NCBI RefSeq assembly: GCF_004912165.1
Contig: NZ_STGV01000002.1
Span: 62,001 to 126,000, forward strand
DNA length: 64,000 bases
Origin: Peteryoungia ipomoeae
GTDB taxonomy: Bacteria; Pseudomonadota; Alphaproteobacteria; Rhizobiales; Rhizobiaceae
Direction of reading: 5' to 3'
Below the pieces are notes generated by a model. That model was not told the DNA's origin, did not search any database, and saw nothing but the letters and a program-made list of their open reading frames with translations. Within the stretch, counting starts at the first letter, position 1. Every line of letters starts with the position of its first letter. A program made the translations under genes and the position numbers. Shown piece after piece: positions 27,003-36,070 of the stretch.

Positions 27003-27017
27003 ACTTGCCCACGCAAG
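26993..27017. repeat. Perfect inverted repeat containing two CACGCAAG boxes
   Basis: CTTGCGTGGG (26993-27002) and CCCACGCAAG (27008-27017) are perfect complements around the five-base loop ACTTG. It lies three bases after the stop of the 189-residue gene. It could act as a terminator, but no T-tract follows on the minus strand. It also presents the CACGCAAG box on both strands, so a regulator-binding role is as likely. Confidence 0.6.
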
Positions 27018-27020
27018 CTT

Positions 27021-27590
27021 TTACTGATTTTCGTAGATTTCGCCCGCTGAGGTCACGATGGCCCACTTGCCGTCGCGACGCTCGATCGTCGCCACCCGGC
27101 TTTCGTCCGGCAGTATGGAGCCGACGCGCACGAGGAACATGCCCGTGGAGGATTCGATCAGCGCTCGGCCATTGGCGACGTGCAGCAGGCGGAAGCCCTG
27201 CTGGCCCGGAAAGGGTTGAGAGATCTGCCTGCTGGGCGCATCGGGGCGTTCACGACCGAGCGTTGGCACTGTCGCCGTAATGATCTCGTCAACCGGTGGC
27301 GGGACCTGAGCTTCTCCCGCATCATCCTTGTCCACCAGGGCAAGAGGCGAAACGCTGAAGACCTCGCGGCCCGGCCCCTCCGGCAAATCGCGTGTCCGTG
27401 TCCAGTCTGCCGGACGCACGCCGAACTTTTCTGCGTTGAGAAAGACGTACCAGGGGAACATCGCGGCTGCCACGGCCATGGCAATGCCGGTCATCGTCAA
27501 CAGTCGATCGATCCTTGAGCCCGTCGACACTGCTTTTGCGGCCTTGAGCGGCGCGACGCTTTCGTCGGCATCGAAATCAGTCATGGTCAT
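27021..27590 (-). CDS. Uncharacterised single-pass membrane protein of the flagellar locus
   Basis: A 189-residue protein of unknown function between fliI and flgB. It has a cytoplasmic start of about 27 residues and one membrane helix (about 30-50, LLTMTGIAMAVAAAMFPWYV). A periplasmic part follows with a Pro/Asp-rich linker and a C-terminal beta-like section (GFRLLHVANGRALIESSTGM). The start overlaps the fliI stop, so it is translated with fliI. A gene holds the same place in S. meliloti. The topology suggests a basal-body or rod accessory protein, but this is only positional inference. Confidence 0.8.
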   Translation of the reverse strand: MTMTDFDADESVAPLKAAKAVSTGSRIDRLLTMTGIAMAVAAAMFPWYVFLNAEKFGVRPADWTRTRDLPEGPGREVFSVSPLALVDKDDAGEAQVPPPVDEIITATVPTLGRERPDAPSRQISQPFPGQQGFRLLHVANGRALIESSTGMFLVRVGSILPDESRVATIERRDGKWAIVTSAGEIYENQ

Positions 27591-28978
27591 CCCCTTTGTC
27601 TCATGCCCGTTCCACCGGCTGCCGCCTTCAGGGCGCCAGCTAGATCGGCATAGGCATCAGCCGCGGGCTTTTCGCCCGGCGTCTGCTTCAAAATTTCGTA
27701 GATGACCGGCACCTGCTTGATCGCCATGTCGAGATCGGGATCGCTGCCATTGCGGTAGCCACCGATCAGGCGCAGGTCGCGTGTCTCCTCAAAGCGGTGG
27801 ATCAGGGCTTTCAGGCGCGAGACAAGCTTTTCCTGCTCCGGCGTCCAGGCCTTGCGTGCCAGGCGCGAAATCGAGGTCAAGGGATTGATCGGCGGGTAGC
27901 GCCCCTCGTCCGCGAGCGAACGGTCAAGGACTATGTGTCCGTCCAGAATGCCACGGGTCGAATCCGCGATGGGGTCGTTGTGATTGTCGCCGTCGACAAG
28001 GATCGAAATGATCGCCGTAATCGTGCCGGCTCCCTCGGCGCCTGGCCCTGCCCGCTCCAGAAGGCGCGGCAGCTCCGTGAAAACGGAGGCCGGATAGCCG
28101 CGGGCAATCGGCGGCTCACCGGCCGCCGTTGCAACCTCACGTATGGCATGGGCGAAACGCGTCACGCTGTCGACGATGAAAAGGACGTTTTCACCACGAT
28201 CGCGGAAATGTTCGGCAATAGTCATGGCGGTGAGCGGCGCCATCTTGCGCAGCATCGGGCTTTCATCGCTGGTTGCGACAACCGCAATCGACTTCGCCAT
28301 GTTGTCGCCGAGGGTATCCTCGATGAATTCACGCACTTCGCGGCCGCGTTCGCCGACAAGGGCAATCACCACCTTGTCGAAGGCATCGGCGCGGGCCAGC
28401 ATGGACAAGAGTGTCGACTTGCCGACACCCGAGCCGGCAAAGATGCCGAGGCGCTGCCCGAGGCACAGCGGCGAGAAGATGTCGATGGCACGCACGCCGG
28501 TCGTAAACCCGGTCTCCACCCGACTGCGCGTCATCGAGGGTGGTGCCGTGGTGGAGATCGGCCTGCGTTCGGTTCCCGGTGCAAGTGGGGGGCCGTGATC
28601 GATGGGATCACCGAGCGCATTGATCGTTCGGCCGCACCAGCTTGCATCGGGCGCCACGCGAAAGGCACCCTTGCGGATCACCACATCATGAATGCCGATC
28701 GGCTCACCGGGCTCGATCGGGCAGACATAGCAGACGTCCGGCTCGACCCTGACAACCTCGCCCAGATGAATGCCGGTCGGCGAGCGATGCGCGACGAATT
28801 CGCCCAGGCGCACATGCCGTGACAAGCCTGCAACCGTATAGTGACCCGCGGCAATGGTGCGGACATGGCCGCCCTCAGTTACCGCCTGTTCAGGCCGCGC
28901 GTAGCGTTCCGCGAGCCCGGCAAGCTGCATCAGCTTGGGCGATAGCGGAAACTCCTGAGCAGTGGGGTCGCTTGTCAT
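27587..28978 (-). CDS. fliI: Flagellar export ATPase FliI
   Basis: FliI is the cytoplasmic ATPase that energises flagellar protein export. The 463-residue product has the Walker A motif AGSGVGKST at 181-189 and the Walker B region with VLFIVDSVTRFAHAIREVAT. The signature near ARGYPASVFTELPRLLERAG is typical of type III and F1-like ATPases. It lies 13 bases after flgF. A strong FliJ or FliH partner is not obvious beside it; see 14312 and 1. Confidence 0.97.
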   Translation of the reverse strand: MTSDPTAQEFPLSPKLMQLAGLAERYARPEQAVTEGGHVRTIAAGHYTVAGLSRHVRLGEFVAHRSPTGIHLGEVVRVEPDVCYVCPIEPGEPIGIHDVVIRKGAFRVAPDASWCGRTINALGDPIDHGPPLAPGTERRPISTTAPPSMTRSRVETGFTTGVRAIDIFSPLCLGQRLGIFAGSGVGKSTLLSMLARADAFDKVVIALVGERGREVREFIEDTLGDNMAKSIAVVATSDESPMLRKMAPLTAMTIAEHFRDRGENVLFIVDSVTRFAHAIREVATAAGEPPIARGYPASVFTELPRLLERAGPGAEGAGTITAIISILVDGDNHNDPIADSTRGILDGHIVLDRSLADEGRYPPINPLTSISRLARKAWTPEQEKLVSRLKALIHRFEETRDLRLIGGYRNGSDPDLDMAIKQVPVIYEILKQTPGEKPAADAYADLAGALKAAAGGTGMRQRG

Positions 28979-28991
28979 GCCAGGTCAGACC

Positions 28992-29726
28992 TTAATTGCC
29001 GCCACCGAGGACCTTGATCGCCTCGCTGAGTGAATTCTCGCTTTCACGGATCATGGCGCTGACGCTCTCGAAGGCACGGTTCACCTGGATGAGCTGCGTC
29101 ATCTGACTGATGCCGTTGACATTCGAATTTTCCACATAGCCCTGCATCACCGAAATCTCGGGGTTGTCCACGACAGGCTGAGGATTATCGACGGTGGTTA
29201 CGCCACTGTTTTCATAACGGACAAAGCCGTTGCGCACATCGGCTGAGAAAAGCCCGAGCGTTGCGACCTGGACGCCGTCTTGGCGAAGGGTGCCGTCTGC
29301 GCCGACCTCCGGTGGTCCGCCTGCACGGTTCAACTGAATCGGAGCGCCACCTGCGTCGAGCACGGGATACCCCCGGATCGTCACCAGAGCCCCCTGATCC
29401 GTCATGGTGAAACGACCGTCACGGGTGAGCACCTGCCCGACGGGTGTATCGATGGCAAACCACGCATCGCCCTTGACCGCAAAATCGAGCGGGTTGCCCG
29501 TCTGCGCCAGCTCACCATTGCGGGTCGACAGATAGTCATTGCCCTGATTGACGAAGGCGATCTTTGCATTCAACTCGTTGCCGGTCCGGCTGAGTACCTC
29601 ATCGAACTTCACCTCCGTGCCGCGGAAGCCGACGGTGTTCACGTTGGCCATGTTGTCGGCGATCGTCGTCAGACGACGTTCGAGTGCCATTTGCGATGAC
29701 AGGGCCACATAAATTCCGGATTGCAC
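28992..29726 (-). CDS. flgF: Flagellar proximal rod protein FlgF (GTG start)
   Basis: FlgF is a proximal rod subunit. The start is taken as GTG at 29726, giving MQSGIYVALSSQMALERRLT, the usual FlgF opening, with GGAGG eight bases upstream; the reading frame continues upstream without a plausible start. The 244-residue product has NMANVNTVGFRGTEVKFDEV near the start and YVENSNVNGISQMTQLIQVN with RAFESVSAMIRESENSLSEA at the end. It begins the fliI operon and is divergent from motA. Confidence 0.95.
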   Translation of the reverse strand: MQSGIYVALSSQMALERRLTTIADNMANVNTVGFRGTEVKFDEVLSRTGNELNAKIAFVNQGNDYLSTRNGELAQTGNPLDFAVKGDAWFAIDTPVGQVLTRDGRFTMTDQGALVTIRGYPVLDAGGAPIQLNRAGGPPEVGADGTLRQDGVQVATLGLFSADVRNGFVRYENSGVTTVDNPQPVVDNPEISVMQGYVENSNVNGISQMTQLIQVNRAFESVSAMIRESENSLSEAIKVLGGGN

Positions 29727-29790
29727 TGAATTTGCCTCCGCGCAGGATGTATATGAGTAATTCATTATCCAAGGCGGGATATCCTGCCCG

Positions 29791-29829
29791 GTATCACATC
29801 GTTCTTGCGGTAAAAGGCTTGCGCGAACC
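29791..29829 (-). promoter_or_regulatory. Tandem CGCAAG boxes upstream of flgF
   Basis: On the minus strand CGCAAG occurs at 29823-29818 and again at 29809-29804, 14 bases apart. The second is followed after nine bases by ATAC. The first box (TTCGCGCAAG) lies 91 bases from the GTG start. Confidence 0.5.
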
Positions 29830-29889
29830 TGTCGCAAACGTTCTCCTCGGCGGATGACCGGCCGGGATTAGCGCGAGCGCCAATCGAAC

Positions 29890-29915
29890 AGCCTCACGCA
29901 AGGCTTGGGCCGTAT
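29890..29915 (+). promoter_or_regulatory. CACGCAAG-N9-GTAT element upstream of motA
   Basis: AGCCTCACGCAAGGCT (29890-29905) contains CGCAAG at 29897-29902, followed after nine bases by GTAT at 29912-29915. The box ends 49 bases before the motA ATG. Back-to-back placement with the flgF boxes makes the 225-base gap a divergent flagellar promoter region. Confidence 0.55.
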
Positions 29916-29951
29916 CGCTCAGGTTGAAGAGTAACGTTCAGGTGCGGGCAA

Positions 29952-30830
29952 ATGAATATCATCATCGGATTTGTGATCACATTGGGCTGCGTGCTCGGCG
30001 GTTATATGGCGATGGGCGGGCATCTCGACGTGCTCTTTCAGCCATTCGAACTCGTGATCATCGGCGGCGCCGGCATTGGCGGTTTCATTATGGCCAACCC
30101 GATGAAGGTCGTGAAGGACACCGGCAAGGCGCTTGGCGAGGCTTTCAAGTACAAAGTGCCGAAGGAGCGCGATTACCTCGACGTTCTCGGCGTTCTCTAC
30201 TCTCTCATGCGTGACCTGCGCACCAAGTCGCGTAACGAGATCGAAGCCCATATCGACAATCCGGAAGAGTCCTCGATCTTCACCGCCGCACCGAACCTGT
30301 TGAAGAACAAGGAACTGACGTCTTTCATCTGCGACTATGTTCGCCTGATCATCATCGGCAATGCCCGCAGCCATGAGATCGAAGCGCTGATGGATGAGGA
30401 AATCGACACCATTCTCTACGACAAGATGAAGCCGTATCACGCGATGACCTCGATGGGCGACAGCTTCCCGGCTATCGGTATCGTCGCGGCCGTTCTCGGC
30501 GTTATCAAGGCCATGGGCAAGATCAACGAGACGCCGGAAGTACTCGGCGGCCTCATTGGCGCGGCGCTGGTCGGCACCATGCTCGGCATCTTCCTGTCCT
30601 ACTGCCTCTGCAACCCGCTGATCGCACAGATCAAGGGCGTCCGCGGCAAGCAGCATCGTCTCTACATCATCGTGAAGCAAACGCTGCTCGCCTACATGAA
30701 CGGCTCCGTTCCGCAGGTCGCCCTCGAGTATGGCCGCAAGACCATTTCCTCGCATGAGCGTCCGTCCATCGACGCCGTCGAGCAGGAAATGATGAACCCA
30801 GGCGGCGGCGGCGAAAGCAAGGCGGCATGA
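29952..30830 (+). CDS. motA: Flagellar motor stator protein MotA
   Basis: MotA is the four-helix stator subunit that converts proton flow through MotA/MotB into torque. The 292-residue product has helices near residues 1-20, 30-50, about 165-190 and about 200-225. The cytoplasmic loop between helices 2 and 3 has family motifs ([20 protein letters not shown] with the conserved Pro). The last gene base overlaps the fliM start (ATGA-type). It starts the plus-strand run motA-fliM-fliN-fliG. Confidence 0.97.
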   Translation: MNIIIGFVITLGCVLGGYMAMGGHLDVLFQPFELVIIGGAGIGGFIMANPMKVVKDTGKALGEAFKYKVPKERDYLDVLGVLYSLMRDLRTKSRNEIEAHIDNPEESSIFTAAPNLLKNKELTSFICDYVRLIIIGNARSHEIEALMDEEIDTILYDKMKPYHAMTSMGDSFPAIGIVAAVLGVIKAMGKINETPEVLGGLIGAALVGTMLGIFLSYCLCNPLIAQIKGVRGKQHRLYIIVKQTLLAYMNGSVPQVALEYGRKTISSHERPSIDAVEQEMMNPGGGGESKAA

Positions 30831-31783
30831 CCATGACAGAGACCACAACCACAACCGCTCCTCTGACCATGGACACGGCGCTGCTTGCGCGTCTGACCGG
30901 TGGGCTTGGCGATTCCAAATCGCTGCAGAAGCTTTGCGCTGATTTCGGCCAGCTTTACTGCGAGTTTCTGCCCGATGTCTTTCAGAGCGAAACAGGTCTG
31001 ACGCTGCAGGTTCACTATCACGGCTTCGAAAGCGGCCTGATGACCGATCTGATCGCCGAACTGGGGGAAAACGTCGCCCTGAGCGATGGCCAGTTGCGCA
31101 ACTGGTCGCCGAATTTTGTCTTGGCCTGCGGCAATGGCTTTGTCATCACCTTGATGGAAAATCTGCTTGGTGCACTGCCGGAAACGATCGAAGAGCCGAT
31201 CGAACGCCCACTGTCCCAGATCGAGCTCGATCTTTCCCAGATGGTCTTTGAAAAGATCGCCAATGTGCTTCGCAGCGGCATCAACGTCGCAGGCAGCTTC
31301 GAGCCTCTGCTGGAGAAGGCGCACAACGCCGAAGACCGCCCGAAGCCTGAGGAAGATCACGTCGACGAGTTTGCCGTTTCGATCCGCATGGAAGTGTCTC
31401 TTGGACAGGTCACCTCCGAATTCTTCCTCGTCATTCCGCAAAAGGCATTGCTGAAGACAGTCGTGACCCTGCCGAAGTCGGCCGGCCAGGGGGGCCGCGG
31501 TCGCAAGGAATGGCAGGAGCAGATCGCCGAGCAGGTGCGACGCTCACAGGTGACGCTTGAGGCGCGCATCCGGCTCGAAACACTCACGCTCAATACAATC
31601 TCACGGTTGGTCGCCGGTGACGTCATTGCCTTCCAGGATAAGGGCGACGTGATGGTCGATGTGAGTGCCAATGGCAAGGACCTCTACCGCTGCGAGTTTG
31701 GCCGTGCCGGCGACCGCTACACAGTCAGGGTCAAGGACAATGTCAGCACCGAAGACGACATCCTTCAGCATTTCATGACGTAA
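30827..31783 (+). CDS. fliM: Flagellar motor switch protein FliM
   Basis: FliM is the middle C-ring switch protein that binds CheY-P. The 318-residue product has the CheC-like middle domain ([20 protein letters not shown] and [20 protein letters not shown]) and a C-terminal SpoA-like domain ([20 protein letters not shown] and [20 protein letters not shown]). Its N terminus is a Thr-rich stretch without the LSQDEIDALL-type CheY-binding motif of enteric FliM. It is translationally coupled to motA. Confidence 0.94.
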   Translation: MTMTETTTTTAPLTMDTALLARLTGGLGDSKSLQKLCADFGQLYCEFLPDVFQSETGLTLQVHYHGFESGLMTDLIAELGENVALSDGQLRNWSPNFVLACGNGFVITLMENLLGALPETIEEPIERPLSQIELDLSQMVFEKIANVLRSGINVAGSFEPLLEKAHNAEDRPKPEEDHVDEFAVSIRMEVSLGQVTSEFFLVIPQKALLKTVVTLPKSAGQGGRGRKEWQEQIAEQVRRSQVTLEARIRLETLTLNTISRLVAGDVIAFQDKGDVMVDVSANGKDLYRCEFGRAGDRYTVRVKDNVSTEDDILQHFMT

Positions 31784-31815
31784 GGTTTCGCCTGGCTTCG
31801 TCCACGGCAGTTTGA

Positions 31816-31834
31816 CGCAAGTTTCAACGGGAAT
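31816..31834 (+). promoter_or_regulatory. Weak GACGCAAG match before fliN
   Basis: CGCAAG (31816-31821) stands 22 bases before the fliN ATG, followed after nine bases by GAAT. It is too close to the start for a promoter of the kind seen elsewhere and may be chance. Confidence 0.25.
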
Positions 31835-31843
31835 AATCACTCC

Positions 31844-32479
31844 ATGGCTACCAAGAAGACACCACAGATGGACGATGATGCGCTGGCGATGCCGGGCGCA
31901 AGCGACAGCGATTTCGATCAGGCGGTCGACGATCTTCGGGGCGTTCTGAAGGCTGACTCAGACGGCGGCCTTGCCGATTTCGGCGCAGGCATCGGCGGTC
32001 TGGACGACAGTGCCATCGATCCGCTCGCAGCCTTCGAATCGGATTTCGGCGGCGGGGCTGCAGCACCCGCTGATGATTTTGGCGGTGGCGCTTTCGGCGG
32101 CAGCGACTTTGGCGGCGGCGATTTCGGCGGCGACGCCCTTGGCGGAAGCGACTTCGGCGGCGGGCTGGACGGAGGCTCCGACTTCTCCGGCGCAGCAGCC
32201 CAGCAGATGGCAGGCAGCGGCCTCACGGCCAATCTCGACCTGATCATGGATATCCCGATCGATGTGCAGATTGTGCTCGGATCGAGCCGCATGCAGGTTT
32301 CGGGACTGATGAGCCTTGAGGAAGGCGCCATCATCGCTCTCGACAAGCGCATCGGCGAGCCGGTCGAGATCATGGTCAATGGCCGGCGCATTGCGCGCGG
32401 CGAAATTACCGTGCTTGAAAATGACGATACCCGCTTTGGCGTCAAACTGATTGAAGTGATGGCGACCAAGACATCCTGA
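31844..32479 (+). CDS. fliN: Flagellar motor switch protein FliN with Gly-rich insert
   Basis: FliN forms the base of the C-ring. The 211-residue product has the typical C-terminal SpoA domain at about 125-208 ([20 protein letters not shown] and [20 protein letters not shown]). The N-terminal ~120 residues are acidic and contain a tandem [12 protein letters not shown] repeat at about 68-110. Enteric FliN is about 137 residues, so the extra part is this insert. It lies 60 bases after fliM and 28 before fliG. Confidence 0.95.
   Translation: MATKKTPQMDDDALAMPGASDSDFDQAVDDLRGVLKADSDGGLADFGAGIGGLDDSAIDPLAAFESDFGGGAAAPADDFGGGAFGGSDFGGGDFGGDALGGSDFGGGLDGGSDFSGAAAQQMAGSGLTANLDLIMDIPIDVQIVLGSSRMQVSGLMSLEEGAIIALDKRIGEPVEIMVNGRRIARGEITVLENDDTRFGVKLIEVMATKTS
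32059..32181 (+). repeat. Tandem TTCGGCGG-type repeat encoding FGGSDFGGG units in fliN
   Basis: Repeated in-frame units of the form GAYTTYGGCGGC (Asp-Phe-Gly-Gly) occur at least seven times between 32077 and 32165. They encode a flexible Gly/Phe/Asp stretch of FliN and are expected to vary in copy number. Confidence 0.7.
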
Positions 32480-32507
32480 TCCATTATGGATCGGAGAGGA
32501 AAAGACC

Positions 32508-33545
32508 ATGATGGACTTTGAAGATTTCGGTAGCCCAATCGCTGGCAAGCCCCTTTCCCAGGCAGACAAGGCAGCCGCTGTGCTGCTGGCCATGGGCAAG
32601 GGTGTTGCCGGCAAGCTGCTCAAATACTTTACCCAGGCCGAATTGCAGATGATCATTGCATCGGCCCAGACGCTGCGGACCATCCCGCCGGATGAGTTGA
32701 CCGAGCTGGTCAACGAGTTCGAAGATCTCTTTACCGAAGGCGCCGGTCTGATGGACAATGCGCGCGCCATCGAAGCCATTCTCGAGGAAGGCCTGACGCC
32801 CGAAGAAGTTGACGGGCTTCTCGGCCGTCGTACCGCGTTCCAGGCCTATGAAGCCTCGATCTGGGACCGGCTGCAGGATGCCGATCCCGATTTCATCGCC
32901 AAGTTCCTCACGCGCGAACACGCGCAGACGGTTGCCTATATTCTGTCGATGCTCCCCTCGTCCTTCGGTGCCAAGGTGCTCCTGAAGCTTCCCGAGAGCC
33001 GCCGGGCCGACATCATGAACCGCACGGTCAACCTGAAGAATGTCAGCCCGAAAGCCGCCCAGATCATCGAGAACCGCGTGCACGACCTGATTGCGCAGAT
33101 CGATGCCGAGCGCAATTCGACCGGTTCGGCCAAGGTTGCCGAGCTGATGAACGAGCTGGAAAAGCCGCAGGTCGACACGCTCTTGGAATCGCTCGAATCG
33201 ATCAGCAAGGAATCGGTCAACAAGGTGCGTCCGAAGATCTTCCTGTTCGAAGACCTTCTCGCCATGCCGCAGCGCAGCCGCGTTACCCTGCTCAACGACA
33301 TTTCCGGCGATATTCTCACCATGGCGCTGCGCGGTGCCAATCCGGAGATCAAGGAAACCGTGCTGTCGTCGATCAGCCCACGCTCGCGCCGCATGATCGA
33401 ATCGGATCTGCAGTCGGGCACGGCCGGTATCAACCCGCGCGAAATCGCCATCGCCCGGCGCGCCGTCGCCCAGGAAGCGATTCGCCTTGCCAATGCCGGG
33501 CAGATTCAGCTCAAGGATACAGAAGGTGAAAACCAGGCGGCATGA
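32508..33545 (+). CDS. fliG: Flagellar motor switch protein FliG
   Basis: FliG is the rotor protein that interacts with MotA. The 345-residue product has the three FliG domains. The N-terminal part includes LSQADKAAAVLLAMGKGVAG, the middle has REHAQTVAYILSMLPSSFGA, and the C-terminal torque helix region contains LLNDISGDILTMALRGANPE and SSISPRSRRMIESDL with its charged residues. A strong hairpin follows the stop at 33580. Confidence 0.97.
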   Translation: MMDFEDFGSPIAGKPLSQADKAAAVLLAMGKGVAGKLLKYFTQAELQMIIASAQTLRTIPPDELTELVNEFEDLFTEGAGLMDNARAIEAILEEGLTPEEVDGLLGRRTAFQAYEASIWDRLQDADPDFIAKFLTREHAQTVAYILSMLPSSFGAKVLLKLPESRRADIMNRTVNLKNVSPKAAQIIENRVHDLIAQIDAERNSTGSAKVAELMNELEKPQVDTLLESLESISKESVNKVRPKIFLFEDLLAMPQRSRVTLLNDISGDILTMALRGANPEIKETVLSSISPRSRRMIESDLQSGTAGINPREIAIARRAVAQEAIRLANAGQIQLKDTEGENQAA

Positions 33546-33579
33546 CCGGCTGCTTCTGTTGAAAACCAGTGCCATCTGG

Positions 33580-33610
33580 CGCCTGCCGATTGAACCACAA
33601 TCGGCAGGCG
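33580..33610 (+). terminator. Intrinsic terminator after fliG
   Basis: CGCCTGCCGATTG (33580-33592) and CAATCGGCAGGCG (33598-33610) form a 13-bp perfect stem with an AACCA loop, followed by TTTACGTTTG. It ends the motA-fliG run before flhB. Confidence 0.85.
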
Positions 33611-33721
33611 TTTACGTTTGATCACTGTCGACGCGAACATGCCACAGTCAATTCGGAGCGAGCGCAGGCCGCCTGGCGCGCCCGGCTTTTCTCCTCACGG
33701 CCCTGAAGGATTACGGCGTCC

Positions 33722-34804
33722 ATGGCCGACGATGAAGACAAGGATAACAAAACCGAAGACCCGACAGAGAAGAAGATGCGCGATGCCCGCGAAAAGGGCA
33801 ACGTGCCCTCTTCTCGCGAAGTCCCGATCTTTGCCACCTCGCTCGCCTTCTATGTCTACTCGGTCTTTTTTCTCCCAGATGGGATGAGCCGGCTCGGCGA
33901 AACGCTGAAAGACATCTTTGACCGGCCGGAGCAATGGCGCCTCGGCACAGCCGTCGATACGGTGTCGCTTTTTACCCATCTCGCTTGGGAGATCAGCGCA
34001 ATGCTGGCTCCCCTGCTGCTTCTCTTGATCCTGCTTGGCGTTGGGGCAAACGTCGCCCAGCACATGCCCGAATTCGTGCTTGAACGCATCCGCCCGCAAG
34101 CCAACCGGATCTCCCCGATCAAGGGCTGGAACCGCCTTTTCAGCGCGCAGGGCATGGTGGAATTCGGCAAGTCCGTGTTCAAGATCATCGTTGTGTCGAC
34201 GATCATCGTGTTCATGCTGATGGACGACTACTACGCCGTCATTGACGCCATGTTTTCCGACCCGCAGGTCATCTTCGTCAAGTTTGCCGACATCCTCCAG
34301 AAAATGATGCTGATCATCGTCATGGCGACCGGCGTGCTCGCGGCTGTCGACGTCTTCTGGACGCGCCATCATTGGTATGAACAGCTGCGTATGACCAAGC
34401 AGGAGATCAAGGACGAGTACAAGCAGGCCCAGGGTGACCCGATCGTCAAGGCACGCCAGCGTTCGATTGCCCGCGACCGCGCGCGCCGCCGCATGATTGC
34501 CAATGTGCCGCGCGCCACGCTCGTAATTACCAATCCGACACACTATGCCGTCGCGCTTCGCTACGTGCGAGAGGAAGGCGATGCGCCTGTGGTTGTGGCA
34601 AAAGGACAGGATTTGGTCGCGCTGAAGATCCGCGAGATTGCGATGAACAATGAAATACCAATTTTTGAGGACCCGCCGCTTGCCCGCTCCATGTTTGCGC
34701 AAGTCTCGGTCGATAGCGTCATTCCGTCAATGTTCTACAAAGCGGTCGCGGAACTCGTCCATCGAGTCTACGCCAGCCGCGCCCCCAAGAGACGGATGCG
34801 CTAA
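33722..34804 (+). CDS. flhB: Flagellar export specificity switch FlhB
   Basis: FlhB is an inner-membrane export protein that changes substrate class after self-cleavage. The 360-residue product begins with charged sequence ([20 protein letters not shown]), has four membrane helices between about 35 and 215, and carries the autocleavage motif NPTH in [14 protein letters not shown] near residue 268. It is separated from fliG by a terminator and 176 bases, so it likely has its own promoter. No CGCAAG element is obvious there. Confidence 0.97.
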   Translation: MADDEDKDNKTEDPTEKKMRDAREKGNVPSSREVPIFATSLAFYVYSVFFLPDGMSRLGETLKDIFDRPEQWRLGTAVDTVSLFTHLAWEISAMLAPLLLLLILLGVGANVAQHMPEFVLERIRPQANRISPIKGWNRLFSAQGMVEFGKSVFKIIVVSTIIVFMLMDDYYAVIDAMFSDPQVIFVKFADILQKMMLIIVMATGVLAAVDVFWTRHHWYEQLRMTKQEIKDEYKQAQGDPIVKARQRSIARDRARRRMIANVPRATLVITNPTHYAVALRYVREEGDAPVVVAKGQDLVALKIREIAMNNEIPIFEDPPLARSMFAQVSVDSVIPSMFYKAVAELVHRVYASRAPKRRMR

Positions 34805-34809
34805 CGACC

Positions 34810-35250
34810 ATGAAAAAGTGCTCTTTTACCAACCAGCGTGAGCGTATCGTAGCCGAAGCCATCAGCCCCGTTGCAAGCGAGTTGCGGCTGCTCGATGCCG
34901 CCGATCTGATATCGCTTCTGCGATTCGAGCTGTATGGTAACCTGTCGGATCTCGTTGCATCCGCCGCGGAACTTTATTTCCATCCGGGCACGGTCTCCTT
35001 CGGCGCAGGCGGCGATTATCGCCTGGAATGGGGCGGTCCGCCTGAGATCGTGCTGGATGTGGAAATCAAGCCGCGCGATATCACGATCTATGCGCAGCTG
35101 ATCCTGACCGACGCACATGCCGCGATCGATATAAAGCACATCGCATTTCATACGACCGCCGGAGACCCGGATGCCAATACGGCGATGCTTGCCGAGCGGC
35201 TTCAAGAGGCGCGCTTCGTCAAGACCACGGCTTCACCGCTTTACGGTTGA
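34810..35250 (+). CDS. Uncharacterised protein downstream of flhB
   Basis: A 146-residue soluble protein starting five bases after the flhB stop, so probably co-transcribed. It begins MKKCSFTNQRERIVAEAISP and has a helical first half (LLDAADLISLLRFELYGNLS). A beta-rich middle contains VSFGAGGDYRLEWGGPPEIV and ITIYAQLILTDAHAAIDIKH. There is no signal peptide or membrane segment. I do not recognise the family; an orthologue in the same position is expected in other rhizobia. Function unknown, flagellar link positional. Confidence 0.75.
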   Translation: MKKCSFTNQRERIVAEAISPVASELRLLDAADLISLLRFELYGNLSDLVASAAELYFHPGTVSFGAGGDYRLEWGGPPEIVLDVEIKPRDITIYAQLILTDAHAAIDIKHIAFHTTAGDPDANTAMLAERLQEARFVKTTASPLYG

Positions 35251-35311
35251 ATTGCCCTTGGAGGCGGCAGGGTCACCCTTACCGTCACCTTAGAATGCCA
35301 GCGGCCTCCAC

Positions 35312-36067
35312 TCAGGTGATGTAGCCGAGACGTATGGCCTTTGCGATCGCCTGGATACGGTTGACCGAATCAAGCTTGATCGTTGCCGATCCGAGATAGG
35401 CGTTGACCGTGTGAACCGAGAGGCCCAGGCGATCGGCGATCTCTTCGCTGATGCGACCATCACCAGCGAGCTGCAGGCATGCGATTTCGCGCTCGCTCAA
35501 GGTTTCGGCAGGGGCCGACCGCCTCTCGTCCAGCGACAGGATTTCCGTCATGACGCGATAACAGCGGCTGTGCACCGAGAGAATGAGCTCGCCCGGAAGG
35601 TCCGCACCGCCTGATGTCGGGAAGATGACATAGCCATTGCCGACGGCCCCGAGCCGAACGGGAAAGGCGATGCCTGAATATGGCAGCAAACGCTCGTCGA
35701 GCTGCACCACGAAGGGTGTGAAGTCCGAGGCATCGAGAAAGCCGGTCCTTTCCTGTGCGTTCCACAGAACCGGCAGGGTCGATGTCTCTATGTGGTTGAG
35801 AATCGTTTCGCCGTAGGCCGCCAGGAAGGCATCGCGACCGCTGGAGAGGGTCGGGCTCCAGTTCTCGAATTCCACGTTCAGCCGGCGCTTGTGCGGCAGA
35901 CTTGCTCCAGCGATACGAAACGCCGCGAAGCCGCGTGCATTTAGCATGCGCTGCAAGGACACCAGTTTCGGAAATATGTCAGACCGCGATGTCGGCAATC
36001 GTTGGCCGGTCCATGAGACATCTTCGATAACGGTTCCGCCAGATCGGGTCTGCGTTGCCATCCTCAT
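35312..36067 (-). CDS. visR: LuxR-family motility master regulator VisR
   Basis: VisR forms with VisN the heteromeric master activator of motility genes in S. meliloti, acting on rem. The 251-residue product has an N-terminal sensor-like domain (about 25-180) and a C-terminal LuxR helix-turn-helix (about 188-248) with LSEREIACLQLAGDGRISEE and IADRLGLSVHTVNAYLGSAT. It lies three bases after visN. The convergent gap to the gene ending at 35250 is 61 bases. Confidence 0.92.
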   Translation of the reverse strand: MRMATQTRSGGTVIEDVSWTGQRLPTSRSDIFPKLVSLQRMLNARGFAAFRIAGASLPHKRRLNVEFENWSPTLSSGRDAFLAAYGETILNHIETSTLPVLWNAQERTGFLDASDFTPFVVQLDERLLPYSGIAFPVRLGAVGNGYVIFPTSGGADLPGELILSVHSRCYRVMTEILSLDERRSAPAETLSEREIACLQLAGDGRISEEIADRLGLSVHTVNAYLGSATIKLDSVNRIQAIAKAIRLGYIT

Positions 36068-36070
36068 CCC

